Position numbers and translations under genes: made by a program
Notes under the pieces: model-generated
Told to the model about the DNA's origin: nothing
The model's input: only the letters and a program-made list of their open reading frames with translations
The model's database searches: none
From: Phaeosphaeria sp. MPI-PUGE-AT-0046c
Taxonomy: Eukaryota; Ascomycota; Dothideomycetes; Pleosporales; Phaeosphaeriaceae
Assembly (NCBI GenBank): GCA_020747045.1
Contig: JAGTJN010000011.1
Coordinates: 372,001 to 436,000, forward strand
Direction: 5' to 3'
Length of the DNA: 64,000 bases
Shown: positions 44,578-56,462 of the stretch, piece by piece
How positions within the stretch are numbered: position 1 is the stretch's first letter
Layout: every line of letters begins with the position of its first letter

Positions 44578-44950
44578 ATGTCGACAAACCGCGCCTCGGC
44601 CCTCAATGGCGCATCTACTGGCCCTGAAAAGACGTACTTCGAGCAACAGCGCGAAATGCTCGTCACGGAAATTGCCCAAGTGCGTGCTAATCCGCTCCGC
44701 ATCTGCAGTAAACACAGGCTAACATGCTCAATTGTAGTCGCTCGAACTCGTCCTGCAAAACATCAATAAGCTGAACCGCTCGATTGAAGAAGTCACGTCT
44801 GTTGGGAACGAGTTCGCGCCTGTCGAGTCGCTGTGGAGTCATTTCGAGAATGTCATGGCAAAAGATGCGACTGAGGGACAAGATGGTGGGGCGCACGAGG
44901 GTAACACGGAGCACGAGGGCGAGACGGAGGTTACTGATGTGCAGAAATGA
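44578..44950 (+). CDS. DAD1: DASH complex subunit Dad1
   Basis: Exons 44578-44679 and 44738-44950 (intron 58 nt) give 104 residues. The conserved core Y-F-E-Q-Q-R-E-M-L-V-T-E-I-A-Q / S-L-E-L-V-L-Q-N-I-N-K-L-N-R-S is split by the intron and is followed by V-G-N-E-F-A-P-V-E-S-L-W-S-H-F-E, both hallmarks of Dad1. The last 35 residues are acidic, Glu/Gly-rich and variable in the family. Dad1 is part of the ten-subunit DASH ring that couples kinetochores to spindle microtubules. It is too short and intron-split to be obvious from single frames. Confidence 0.95.
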
Positions 44951-45414
44951 GAGAGGTCGGGCGTTTTGTGTGTAGGAGCATGTTTGGTGATTGCAGGGAC
45001 TCGGCTGCGAGAGGACGATGTGACGATGATATGATACCCAAGGAGACACGGAGCACAAGCATTAGACGCATGATCAAGCACAAAGGTCCAGTAATATGTT
45101 GTGAATTTACTTTCTACGCGCCGATGCCCATGCCATCATGCGCAAGTACTAAATACCAGATACAGATACAATCGAAAGGAAATGCAGCAGCCTTTTGAAG
45201 GTCAAAGCCTGCTTCGTATGGAGTGTCGTCCATCAGGCGCCCAAAACGCCGGCAACCATGTACGTGTGAATGCCCCTAGGATGTATAGAAGGCTGCAGAA
45301 GCTGGAGATACGGATGAGCTGTGCGTGGTCATTAAGCATCTAGATCGTGTCGCCAGCGTCGTAATCTGGAAATCGCCGCATCCGTCAATGGAGAAGTGGA
45401 ACAGCACGCAGAGT
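44951..45414. other. Intergenic between convergent genes, 464 bp
   Basis: 3' regions of DAD1 and RHO4. Nothing else recognised. Confidence 0.45.
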
Positions 45415-46357
45415 CTACAAGACCTTGCAGCCACTGCGCTTCTTCTTCTTGCCCGCCATGGCCAGTGCTTCCTGGCCTCCTCTTTGTGATGACGAGGGTG
45501 CTGTGTGCTTCTGCTCTGGTGTCTTGTACTCGTCACCGACAGCCATGGTGACAGCCAGGTCGAAGATTTCCTCGACGCCATCCTGCTCCTTACTACTGCA
45601 CTCCATGTACATGGCACCCATCTTCTTGGCGACTGCGCGGCCCTGGTCGGGCGTCACTGGTGTCAGGCCCTGGGTCTTGAGCAGCTCGATGCAGTTCTTC
45701 TTGTTGCGCAGATCCGACTTGAGGCCGAGCAGCATGAGCGGTGTTGTGGGGCAGAAGTGGAGGACTTCAGGGTACCACTGGGAGACGTTAGTCAAAATGG
45801 AGGCGAATGGGGGTGTGAGAGGTCCTACCTTGTCCATGACGTTCTCGAGCGAGTTGGGGCAGTCGATCGCGAAGCAGACGAAGATGATGTCGGTCTCGGG
45901 GTAGGAGAGTGGTCGCAGACGGTCGTACTCCTCCTGGCCGGCGGTGTCCCAGAGCGCAAGCTCGACCATCTTGCCGGTGGGCGGGTGAGGCGTGTGCGTG
46001 ATGTAGTTCTCGAAGACGGTGGGCACGTATTTCTGCATCGATTAGCACGGGGCATGTCATTTGATCCGTGGCACTGCCTACCTCTGGGAAGTTGCCGGAG
46101 CTGTAGCTGATCAACAGACACGTCTTGCCGCAGCCGCCGTCGCCCACGACGACCAGCTTCTTCGAGTACGTGGGCGGCTCGGTGATGGTGGTGTCGCGCG
46201 TGTTGGTGGTGCCGTAGGAGCTCACGGTGCCATTGCTATTGCGCTCGCTGGGCGTCCGCACGGGCTTGCGGACCGGTGTGATGGACGACGAGTACGGGGC
46301 CTTTGTGCTCTGCTTGCGACGCAGATAGTCGTAGTTTTGCGAGGGTGCGACCGACAT
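45415..46357 (-). CDS. RHO4: Rho-family small GTPase Rho4
   Basis: Exons 46357-46082, 46032-45829 and 45777-45415 (introns 49 and 51 nt) give 280 residues. A 65-residue N-terminal extension typical of Rho4 comes before the G domain. P-loop G-D-G-G-C-G-K-T lies at 72-79. The effector loop Y-V-P-T-V-F-E-N-Y, W-D-T-A-G-Q-E-E, G-L-K-S-D (TKxD equivalent) and E-C-S-S-K follow. The C-terminus has a K-K-K-K-R-S stretch and the CAAX box C-K-V-L, predicting geranylgeranylation because the last residue is Leu. Rho4 acts at the septum and plasma membrane in septation and polarity. All catalytic residues are present. Confidence 0.95.
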
Positions 46358-46700
46358 GGTGGGCGCGTGTTGGGCGTGCGTGCGTGAGTGAGTCGAAGTG
46401 CAGGGTGTGGGGGAGCCAGACGACGAGAGGTATCAATATGGGGCAGCGAGTCTGGGAGCTGGGGCTGCAGTGCGAGTGCGTGGGCAGGCTATAACAGCAT
46501 GGCCACTATATTGATGTTTAGCTTTCTCGTCGACACAGCAACGACGAGAGCCGCGACCTCCACCACCTCGCTTGCTCGCATTAGCGCCCCTCGCACCCTG
46601 GTCACCTTCCCCTTCACTCTCGGCGCCACGAATCCCATCATGATCGCTGTGCCGCCGCCTCGAGAGCCCCCCGACCGCGACCGCGACCGTCACCGTCACC
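46358..46700. promoter_or_regulatory. Divergent promoter region, RHO4 and LCB3-type gene
   Basis: 343 bp between two divergent start codons; pyrimidine-rich patches on the plus strand approach the downstream ATG. No element identified. Confidence 0.5.
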
Positions 46701-48577
46701 ATGAGTCTCCCGCATGATGCGCCCGTCGACGCCATGCACAACTCGGCGCCCCCACCCAAGGACCCGAGGCTGGATGCGGGCAACAAGCATCACGACCACT
46801 GTGCGTGCCCCGACTCCGACCGCCCTCTGACGTCGCAAGAGATGGGTTGCTAATGTGTGCGGTGCCCTCAACAGACGCCCGGAGACTGCCCAAATGGCGC
46901 AATGCCCTGCGCAACCGCCTCATCCCCATTGTTCGCTGGGAGACGCCATGGCTCGCCCTGCTGCAGGACAAGCTGCGCTCCCCGGCCCTCGACACCTACT
47001 TCGCATACACGGCCAACCTGGGCACGCACACCTTCTTCATGATCTTCCTGCCCATCCAGTTCTGGTGCGGCTACACCAGCGTTGGGCGAGCGTATGTTAG
47101 CGCATGCTGAGTCGAGCTCGACAGACGTCTGACTTGTACAGGACCGTCTTCATGTTGGCTGCAGGGGTCTACCTTACTGGATTCCTCAAAGACATGGTGT
47201 GTCTTCCTAGGCCGTTATCACCTCCCCTAGCACGCATCTCCATGTCTGGCTCAGCCGCTCTCGAGTACGGCTTCCCGTCGTCGCACTCGGCAAACGCCGT
47301 GTCCGTAGCATTCTATGCCATCTACACCATCCGCCAGACCCCTGAAGCCTACCACCCATATGTCTGCACGGGACTGCAAGCCTTCTTCTACTTCTACGCC
47401 GTATCCATCATATTCGGCCGACTGTACTGTGGCATGCATGGATTCCTAGATGTCATCGTTGGAAGTGTTCTCGGAGCTCTCATCACTGCCTTTTACCTCG
47501 TCTATAACGACTGGATGGAGTCTTGGATATTCAGCGGCTCTTACACTGACATCATAATCGCCACTCTAATTGTCTGTGTCTTGGTCCGCATAAACCCCGA
47601 ACCAGCCGACGATTGCCCATGTTTTGACGACAGTGTTTCGTTCTTAGGTGTGGTTATTGGAATCAACTTGGGTGCATGGCATTACGCTCAGACTGGTCTG
47701 GCCCTGGATTATCCTATACCATCCACCGTGCCGTTCGAATTGGAGAAGATAGGCCTGCTGAGGGCGATCTCGCGAATCGTTCTCGGTGTTGTCGTTATCT
47801 TCCTGTGGCGGTCCACCTCCAAGTCAGCCTTGCTGAAAGGGCTCCCGCCCTTTTTTCGTCTGCTGGAGCAGGCAAGACTCAATCTGCCACGAGTATATTT
47901 TCTCAATGCCTCCAAGTACACCTCGATCCCAACACTGCGTGACGACGACAACCTCATTCCGCCCGCTTCAGAACTACCCCATAAGATCATGAACCTGGCG
48001 CATCCCCGCAAAAGATCTGTTTCCGTCGGCCCACAATCTGCTGCCGATGCATACGAGACTCTCGCCTACCGGAATCGGCGGCGGCGAGAGAGTGTTAGTT
48101 CGATGGACGGTGCAGTCCCTGAAGATGCAACCTGGTCACCGAGCCCACGTCTGCAATCAAAGCCACAGACACCAGCGTTCGAGAAAGTTGAGCCAACATT
48201 ACTCGGTGCAAGCCTCCTGCCGACGCCCATGCAATCTCGAGTACATTCCTACGAGCAGATGATGGGTACTGGAGGTGTGAAGAAGAATGACACTACACCC
48301 CCAGACAGTGAAACGGATGTCGCCGGCGAGAACGTCCAGCTTTCGCAAAGTCTGACAGACGAAGAGAACGAGACAGAGAAAAGAGAGCTGTTCATGACGC
48401 TTATGAAACCACGAGTGCGGTATGATGTTGAAGTTGTTACAAAGCTCATTGTGTATAGTGGTAAGTGCCATTCAAGACTGTTCCAAGTAGAGGTGACTAA
48501 CAACATTAGGTATCGCATGGATCGCGGTTGAAGGTAACCCCTTGCTGTTCGAGCTAGTCGGACTAGGCATGCCATGA
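46701..48577 (+). CDS. LCB3: Dihydrosphingosine/sphingosine 1-phosphate phosphatase (PAP2 family)
   Basis: Exons 46701-46800, 46875-47091, 47142-48460 and 48510-48577 (introns 74, 50 and 49 nt) give 567 residues. The lipid phosphatase motifs are complete: K-D-M-V-C-L-P-R-P, P-S-S-H-S-A-N-A and Y-C-G-M-H-G-F-L-D-V-I-V-G. Multiple membrane helices flank them, and S-M-S-G-S-A-A-L-E-Y-G-F is typical of the Lcb3/Ysr3 subgroup. The product dephosphorylates long-chain-base phosphates in the ER, feeding them back into ceramide synthesis. A polar region of about 170 residues near the C-terminus precedes a last predicted helix. The fourth exon codes for only 22 residues. Confidence 0.93.
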
Positions 48578-49055
48578 GTCTTCTCCATCATATATTTGCC
48601 ATATTGTTTGTTTCTCTGAGTACATACCTCTACTATGCCTCGCCCTTGATGGGCTCGAGCAATCTAATGCCGACGGCCTTTAATTCAACTATCCTGCCCA
48701 GTGATCGACCTTTTCGATTGGCTAGAGAACTATCGTTCGATAAGAGCTATGGGCGATAAGTTGCCGAAGATCGTTGTTCGGTTGCTGTAAGCCGTCCCCG
48801 ACGTCATGCATCGCCAAGACGGAACCTTGAGTCCGACTGTGAACTACCCAACGGCGCGCGAGCCTCTTGAATAATGCAGCAAAAACTCGGGATGTTCGGG
48901 CCAAATCATGTAATACCTCTTCGTATCTCTGCGATTGAGATAGCGAGTTGAAGATAACGTTGCAAGGACCAACACTTCACAATGGTTATAAGATGGGTCT
49001 TTGGTCCCGATGTTTTGGTTCAGCGCCAATTGTATTTGCAGTGCACCACTTCACC
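48578..49055. other. Intergenic, 478 bp
   Basis: 3' region of the LCB3-type gene and promoter of the secreted amidase. No gene seen. Confidence 0.45.
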
Positions 49056-51048
49056 ATGGCGTGGTCATTAACTATCGGTAACGCTGCGCTGCTGCTGCAA
49101 GTAGCCCGAGCTGCCATCGTTCCCCAGCATCAGTCCATGATCTGGAAATATGAAGATAAGAACTTCTGGGCATCTTTGGACCTAAATGCGGAATCTTTCG
49201 CGCTCGAAAGTCCTGCTGGAAGTGCACCGGACGCCTTGGTAAAACGAAGTGCAGGTAGCGAGTATCAAGCTTGTACAGTCTTGACACTAGATGGGGATGT
49301 GACCGAGGCAGTCCTCCAAGGCAAGATCGCCGAATACCAGAAGATCAACGATGATGTTTGGTCGGCATCGCAGGTATGTCGTATATTCTGTCATCTATGA
49401 CATTGCTCACTGTTGGTAGTTTGGTCAGTGTCTCATTGTACACTCATCGCTCGACAAATCTACATCTGTCGACCTCAGTTCTCTCTCAAATCATACAGCC
49501 ACTGTCTATGCAATCCCTCCTTGCGATCTTACGGACGGTCCCTACGTTTTGTCTACTGGCTCTGTTGTGAACGAAGGCGCTCTTAGTCCTGTTTTCGGCC
49601 TTCACGAAGATGTTTGGGACTCCTTCATGTCTGGCTCGATTGCAGTCGATGCATCAACCGGCACTCACCTCACGATACAAGTTTCTATTCCAGGAACGAG
49701 GACGCCTGCTATCATTGTTCCATCGCGCATCTCGTCTGTTGGTACCGATGGTCCACTTGCAGGCCTGCGCTTCGCCGTCAAAGATATCTTTCATGTGAAG
49801 GGACTCAAGACTTCCGGTGGATCTCGCGCCTACTATCAAGTGTATGGCCCCCAGAATTATACGACGCAGTCGGTCGACAAAACGCTTGCTGGCGGTGCGC
49901 AGTTGGTTGGGAAGACGAGGACAATTACCTTTGCACTAGGTGCACCCAACAACGGGGCGGAGATTGACTATCTGGATCCTTGGAACGCACGCGGCGACGG
50001 CTACCAGAGCACAGGCGGCAGCTCCACGGGAAGTGGATCAGCGGCTACAGCGTACGAGTGGCTTGACTTCACCATTGGTAGCGATACTGGCGGTAGTGTT
50101 CGCTTCCCTGCACGATTTGGTGGTCTCTACGGATACAAGCCAACTCATGGGATTTTCAATCTTACGGGTATCCTACCTGCCATCTCAGAGCAAGACACGC
50201 CTGGCTTCTTGACTCGATCGCCCTCAATCTTCACCAGGCTCGGCAAATGGTGGGCATCCGGCACACCACTAGAAGCCCATGCCGACACACCGTTGCCAGA
50301 ACAGCTACTCTACTACGCCGATGAGCCAGCATTGGTCCAGCCCGAAGCCGAAGCCATGAAGCTCGCCTTCTTTGCCAATGTATCTGCTGCTCTCGGCATG
50401 AAGACTTCCTCCATAAACATGACGTCAACCTGGATCTCCAACGGTCCCATGTCCAACCAATCGATTGCAGCTTACATGCAATACGTGTACTCGGACCAGA
50501 ATTCGATTGAATTCTACGAAAAGATCGGTCTCGAGCTCGACGAGCTGTATCGCGCATACAACAACGGCTCCCACTTCCCTGCTGACCCAATGGTCAATTC
50601 TTCCTGGTACGACGCACGCAACGCAACAACACGAGCCCGCCTGCCCCAGTCTATCAGCAGGCGCGAGGCATTTGCGTCTTGGTTCAACACGCACATCCTG
50701 CCCGCGTCAAACGCGACGTGTAGCGAGAGCATCTTCGCGCACAGCTACCACATCTTGCCAGGGAACGAGAAGATCACGCCTGCAGACACTGGTGTTGCGG
50801 CATACTACTGGAACGGCGTGTTCGTCAACTATGCTGGGATCCCGGAGATTGTGGTGCCGATTGGGCAGATTCGGTATTATAGCATTTATACGGAGAGGGA
50901 GGAGTGGCAGCCTGTCACAGTGGCGTTTGCAGCGGCCAAGGGATGTGATTTGCAGCTGTTTGAGTTGGTGGAGAAGTTGGAGAGCTTGGGCATGCTCAAG
51001 GAGACGTTGGCGGGGAAAGTGGCGTATCACACGGATGAAATATGGTGA
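49056..51048 (+). CDS. Secreted amidase-signature enzyme with an N-terminal extension
   Basis: Exons 49056-49373 and 49420-51048 (intron 46 nt) give 648 residues. The ATG at 49056 (CACCATGG) gives a signal peptide ending near A-R-A. Residues 60-190 form an N-terminal domain; I recall a similar module named after the scytalone-dehydratase-like Arp1 protein in fungal amidases, not verified. The amidase core has Lys227 in F-A-V-K-D-I-F, the cis-Ser in G-G-S-S-T-G-S-G-S (307/308) and nucleophile Ser332 in D-T-G-G-S-V-R. All three catalytic positions are present. Many N-glycosylation sequons support secretion. The natural amide substrate is unknown. It converges on a secreted carboxylesterase, with 168 bp between stops. 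Confidence 0.9.
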
Positions 51049-51216
51049 GGAGACGTCAAGGGAAACTGCTATGTTAGCCTCCAGGCGCCCAAAGAATGTT
51101 TTGATTGTAGATGAAAAATCCTCTGAGTCGATTCGGCGCCAACAACCCAATGTCCCTGCACCCTTGTCTTCTACCATCACGCCTCTCGCTCCATTGAAAC
51201 CCAGCCCGCAAAAACC

Positions 51217-53117
51217 TCAAGGCGGCCCTATCTGTGGCGCTGTACAGATAATAAAGCTATCCGCATAAGCCCCCGACTCCAACCTCGCCGCAGTCCCGTT
51301 GCCCCCAAACACAAGCGTCGTATCCCCACTCGCTGAATGCCTCGGCCACTTTCCTCCCTCTGCAAAGCTCACATCGCCACTGGGATCCGTAGCAAAGGCG
51401 ACCCACGCATCCTGATATGCATGACCAGTCTGCCACTCCAGCTCCGTCGAGTTGCCGCGAAACTCGGAGTGCGTGCCAAAGACGAGCGGGAGGTCGGCTG
51501 AAACTATTTTAGTCACAAGCGAGAGAGGGGGAAAAGGAGGGAAAACTTACAGCTATGCATTGCACCGAGCCAGTAGCGCGGCGTGATGTTTGAGAAATTT
51601 CCCGCGGAGAGGTAGCGGTATGTTGGCAGGTTGTATTTGAGGCGTCGGCTAGGTGGGTGGTCAGATCTATGGGGAGTCTACATGTCAGGTGGATGGGCAG
51701 CGTGGCACTACTCACGTAATCTCCGCCTGCACTGCACAGCCCAGTGAAGGTCCGGGAGCGGTACTGAATCCTGGAGGTGGTGCAGTTTGGTCTCTTGATA
51801 TATAGCCGCCAAAAGCGGAGTTTTCGTGGGTGGTGTAGCCCGTCATCAGCGGCTGTTCGGGCTGGTCAGTCACAGCTCTGGATGATGAATCGAACAGTAG
51901 TCAGAACCTACAATCTTGGCAGTCAAGTTCTTCGCTAGTCGGTCAGTGTTGTTCGCAAACACGGTGATGTTGTCAATGACAGCGCCGAATCTAGGCGCTG
52001 TGGTGTTGGTGCCTGGAAGAGTAGTGCCCTGGACCAAGTCTTGCAGACGCAGTGCTGGAACGTTTTGCATGCATGAGAGCTCGTCCTCTGCGCTGAGGCT
52101 TCCACAACCGGCTGCTCCTGCCAATGTCGTGAACTTGCTTGAGTTATCTGGCGGAGGGTTGTTGACTGCGCCTGACATTGCGATTGCGCCGCTGACGATG
52201 GGATCTTGGCCGTTCGCATAGATGTATGAGCCGACTACGCCCGCTCCTGTCGTTTACTCTGTCAGTCAGAGGTCTTAAGCATGATTCCAGACACATACCT
52301 GCGGATTGGCCCCAGATAATCATGTTCTCTGGATCGCCACTGTTGTGCGTTAGTGGAGGTGTTCCGAGCACTCTGGAACTTCACGTACCCGAATGCCGCG
52401 ATGTTGTCTCTCGCCCATTCGACACTAAATGCTAATCAGAGCTGTGGAACCAAAGCAATCGCAGAATACATACACTAGTCTCGCATCGTGGAATCCCACA
52501 TTCTCGCGGGCAGCTCGAGCACCTGGGAAGCCAAACACGTTGAGGCGGTAGCTGTCCTCTCATCAGCTAGATCTTGAAGATTCTCACGTTTCCACTTACT
52601 TGAACGTAACCACAATATGATTCTTCATCCTCTCCACCCAATGATCCGGTACCTGATACGGCGCATGTCCTCCTCCCTCCTGTTGTCCTCCACCACAAAC
52701 CCAAATCAGAACCGGCACCTTCTTCACAACAGGTTTCTTCGGCGCCCAGACGTTCAAGAACAGGCAGTCCTCGCCCTGTGGATCCTGATTCTGAAACTCA
52801 GGCACGAGCTCCCAGAAAAGGCCAGTATGGCTGCCGCTCTGCTGGAAGCAAACGGGCTTGTAATCGCGAGCATAGTAGTGCGTGGAGTTATCGACTGCAG
52901 CTTCCGGGGGCATGAATCTCTTGGATCCAATGGGCGGGTTGGCGTAGCGGATTCCAAGCCATTGCTTTACGTTGGGGACAGCATCGTCCACAAAGCCAGT
53001 ATATATCCCACTTGTGGTAGCGGCTGTGAGCTCTAGGTCAATGGCAACATCGGCGCCTTGAGCTGCGGCTCTCTGGCCTGCAGCGAGCAGGGCTATGAAT
53101 AGCGCTGATCGCAGCAT
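51217..53117 (-). CDS. Secreted type-B carboxylesterase/lipase
   Basis: Eight exons: 53117-52600, 52551-52474, 52424-52389, 52339-52299, 52246-51912, 51861-51716, 51648-51551, 51497-51217. They join in frame to 510 residues. A signal peptide follows the chosen ATG (L-F-I-A-L-L-A-A-G-Q-R-A-A-A); an upstream ATG at 53153 is a possible alternative. Family motifs are E-D-C-L-F-L-N-V-W, P-V-L-I-W-V-C-G-G-G (oxyanion hole, with Cys where most have Ile or His), N-Y-R-L-N, and the nucleophile Ser223 in G-Q-S-A-G-A-G. D-L-P-L-V-F-G-T lies near the end. Two exons are only 36 and 41 nt. Substrate cannot be inferred beyond a carboxylic ester. Confidence 0.92.
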
Positions 53118-54147
53118 CGTGATGTAGGTCTCACCGATGAGACTCGTTTTCATGCTGCCCTCTTCGTTTATGCTGTCTTTATAGCTACTAGGGTATATCA
53201 GTGCTCGGTACAACGCTTCCCTCGTCAAGGATCGCATTATCCATAGTTCTTCCGAACACGCTCGCCTATCCCATATATCGTTAAGCTTCGCTAGATTGAC
53301 CTTGTATCTTCAAACCTTAGTCCCCAAGAGTGCTGGCAGATCGCCCAAGCTTTCCAAGACGGAAGCCATGTATGTGGGGAAAGTGTGGGGAAGCAGGGAT
53401 GGCCTGCACATGCTGATTGTTGTAATGGGCATCTCCAAGGACGCTTCTCTGGAAGTGGGCATTCATAGGACGAAACCCTTAAATGGCGGTTCCGCGGCCT
53501 TTCACATTAGCCAGGTCGACGTCATTGATGTTAAGTTGTCTGCCAAGCCGGCTCTTGTGAAACAGAGCATCCTCAAGTTATTCGCCATGTAACTTCGTGC
53601 CGTTTCCGATGGTTTGGCAGCAAATGAGGCAAGATTCCGGAAGTGCTGTTGGGTCTTTTCAGATCAGCTGCTTAACCGAAACTCCTCCCGACAATTGCTT
53701 TTTTCGACCACGCTATATCCACCTCTGAATATCACTCGCAGAACCACTCACCAAGGAATGAACATTCTTCAAGAAGCCTACTATCAATTCCTATACCTAA
53801 ACTTTATTGTTGTAGTTTCGAACAGTCAAGTAAAGTGACAAAAGTCGCTCCTTGATCGTGCGGAGCAACTTCATCTGGTTAATTGGGAGTGGGAACATAA
53901 CGGCTCACTTTGCGACAAATTCCTCCATAATTCGAGCTTGCTTTGGTGCAATATGTTGTCCTTCAAATTTTTGGTTCGTAAGCGCAAATTGAACTGCACA
54001 GTGTCTCTGCCTCCAGTCCTTTTCGTCAATGCTCGAACTCTATCTTATGTATTCCGGCTGCGCACGCGGTCCACAAACCAATTCTTCTTATGTACAAGTG
54101 CTCCGTATCACTCCAGCGCTACACGTGCAGCCTCCTTCTGTTCGATA
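53118..54147. other. Intergenic, 1.0 kb
   Basis: Upstream region of the carboxylesterase and 3' region of the broken MFS gene. A 98-codon frame on the plus strand (53296-53592) has no ATG start at its 5' end and no protein-like features. No gene seen. Confidence 0.45.
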
Positions 54148-56462
54148 TCAGGTGCAATCTCTCCTGTCTGATCTCCGGTTCACTTCTGCATCGGTTTCTT
54201 TCTTTTTCAAATGCGGTAGCCTGATTGCAAAAACTAGTAGGTTAACAATGAAGAACATGGCAACTGCTGAGATGAAGACGATACGCAAGCTGCGCGCGTA
54301 TGCATCGATTACTGTAACATATTAATTGAAAATTAGTGGCGGTGATGGGCAGTACGCACCTTGGCTTTGATGCTTGTCATCGAGATCGATTATGCTTCGG
54401 ACTGACTTGCGGACACGGTCGATGATCTAGATCATGGGTCAGCTTAAAGTGATACAGGAGGCCGTCTGCTAAGCCCATGAATTGTGATGTTGTGTAAGAT
54501 GGATGTGCGTAAGACCAGGTAGCGAGTGCCTGCATAGAATGGTCGCGACAAGCACACAACGCCCAACCGCACGTCCGTGACTATAGACACGGCACGCAGT
54601 GCTATTAAGTCATGGCTAATTGGGCGCTCAAAATACGGATGTTCACGTACCTCGTCTTTGTTGTGGCCACTCACAAGCTGCTCGAGATATGCCGTTAACG
54701 CGTTCTGCAAGATCAGACTGCTGACGCTGACGCCCATCACTACTCCCAGGCTACGCCACAAGATGAGCGTACTTGTCATGACAGCTTGGTCTTCTTGCGT
54801 ACTTGTTGCAAGCACAGCAAGGCTGGTAGCTGGGAAGCTCAGGCCTTGACCGATGCTCGAAGGCACGAGGAAGATAGTTGCCAGCCATGTTGGTATGTTA
54901 TCCCACATACTTGACAGACATGTCGACCCAGCTAGCATACTCAATGATCCGGTCACTATCAGCCACTTCATGCGCCCTGTAGCTGTCATGATGAAGCCTG
55001 CTGATACGCCACAGACGGTAAGGGCCACCGATGGCCCAGCAAGACGAAAGCCAGAGACCGAGGCTGTCTCGAGCTTGACGGCTTGAAAGTATAGAGGCGC
55101 GTTGAAAAGGATGGTGTTCATACCCATCTGCGCAAAAAAATTGTTGAACACGATATTGCCACGCGGTTCGCTGAAAAGCATAGGGAGCGGCATCACAGGC
55201 CTTTCGGCAAGGGATTCAACGCGGACCAGCATTATGCCGGCGACAAAGGCCACGATCAACGAAACTATGACAAGAGGATGATTCCATGGAAAGATGTTGC
55301 CGCCGAGGTTCAATCCCAGTATGAGAAACGCAACGGATCCGCTGAGAAGAATGGATCCGGCAAAATCGAAGCCTTTCATTGCATCCCGTAGTCCTAAGTC
55401 AGATTGCTTTGCCAGGTCGGGGCCCAAAGACGAAGGCGTGGTGAAGAACGCATTGACGAAGAGAATCGCGAGTATTGGGACCTGGATCGCAAAAGTCATC
55501 CGCCAGCCGAGCTTGTCGCATAGGAAGCCGCCGAAAGCGGCACCACATGCGGAACCACCACCATAGAACAGATTTATGTACGCTTGGAATGTACCTCGTA
55601 CTTCAATGCTCACTAAGTCATTTGTCATGATAGTGCCCATGGAGAGCAGCCCAGCAGCACCAATACCGCAAAAGGCTCTGGCAGCGATAAAGCTGCCAAT
55701 GCTCTTGGCTGCAGCGCACCAGATGGTAGTGATAGTTAGGACCACGATTCCTGCAAGATAGAGTGGCCGTCGTCCAAAGGTATCAGACAGCCGTCCCATG
55801 AGATGAGAGGCTGGAGAGATGTTGAAGTCAGCAGAAAAGCTGTCGATAGCCATGACGCTGCGTTCGAGGCGTTGAAGTATGAGGTGATCACTGGATGGCT
55901 TGATGCCATGAGTGTAGAGTCGAACATCGCGATCTAGGTCTTCATCAGTACTCTATAATTCCTTGCAATGAGGTGTCGTGATGGACTCCAGTCGTTGACA
56001 TTAACTTACGAAGTAACCCAGCAATATGCCCCCGAATATGCATCTGAATTTCCATTTTGACACTCCCTCAATCAGGCCATTTTCTTGGAATCTGACCAAA
56101 CGTTCAGTCTCTGGCCTTGCTCCCTCATCATCGCTCGGTACAACTAGTTGGCCATGCGAATAACTCCTACTCCGACTTTTTCTCAATTCTGGAAATACTG
56201 GCGCGCCGCCTGCACCCTGTTGCGCTACCTCCGCAGCCAGCACATCCGCGTCTTCAATTGGCGATACATCTTCGTTGCGCTCGGTAATGCGGCGCAGAAG
56301 CGGAGTTCTCTCGGAAGCACGCCTCTGTCTTCCCCGGCTGCTCGATCTTGAACGAGACCGCGACTGCGATTTCGAAGGCATTCGATCCCTCTCGCCGTCT
56401 CCAGTCAGCAAGCTCCACCAGGAAATAGGCGGACCAGCAGAAGAAAATGAGGGTGAAGTCAT
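54148..56462 (-). pseudogene. MFS transporter gene (Vba-like amino-acid/drug type) broken by a frameshift
   Basis: Exons 56462-56010, 55933-54651, 54426-54360 and 54311-54148 resemble vacuolar basic-amino-acid transporters of fungi. A polar, Ser/Arg-rich N-terminus contains a likely dileucine-type T-P-L-L-R. TM1 follows with F-D-S-T-L-M-A-S-S, and motif A with G-R-L-S-D-T-F-G-R-R. Between TM2 (S-T-S-L-Q-P-L) and motif A the frame shifts: TCTCA is present twice in tandem (55799-55808). With the duplication the exons sum to 1967 nt, not a multiple of three; without one copy they sum to 1962 (653 residues). No GT donor exists nearby that could remove it. The downstream frame stays open for over 1 kb, so the break is young or a sequencing error. 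Confidence 0.82.

Noticed and set aside
45505..46110. 201-codon open frame on the plus strand
   Set aside because: Antisense to RHO4, whose G motifs and CAAX box are unambiguous.
55736..55927. Treating the two halves of the MFS gene as two separate small genes
   Set aside because: The upstream frame ends in a short unrelated tail just after the TCTCA duplication, and the downstream frame starts within the membrane core. Both halves match consecutive parts of one transporter.
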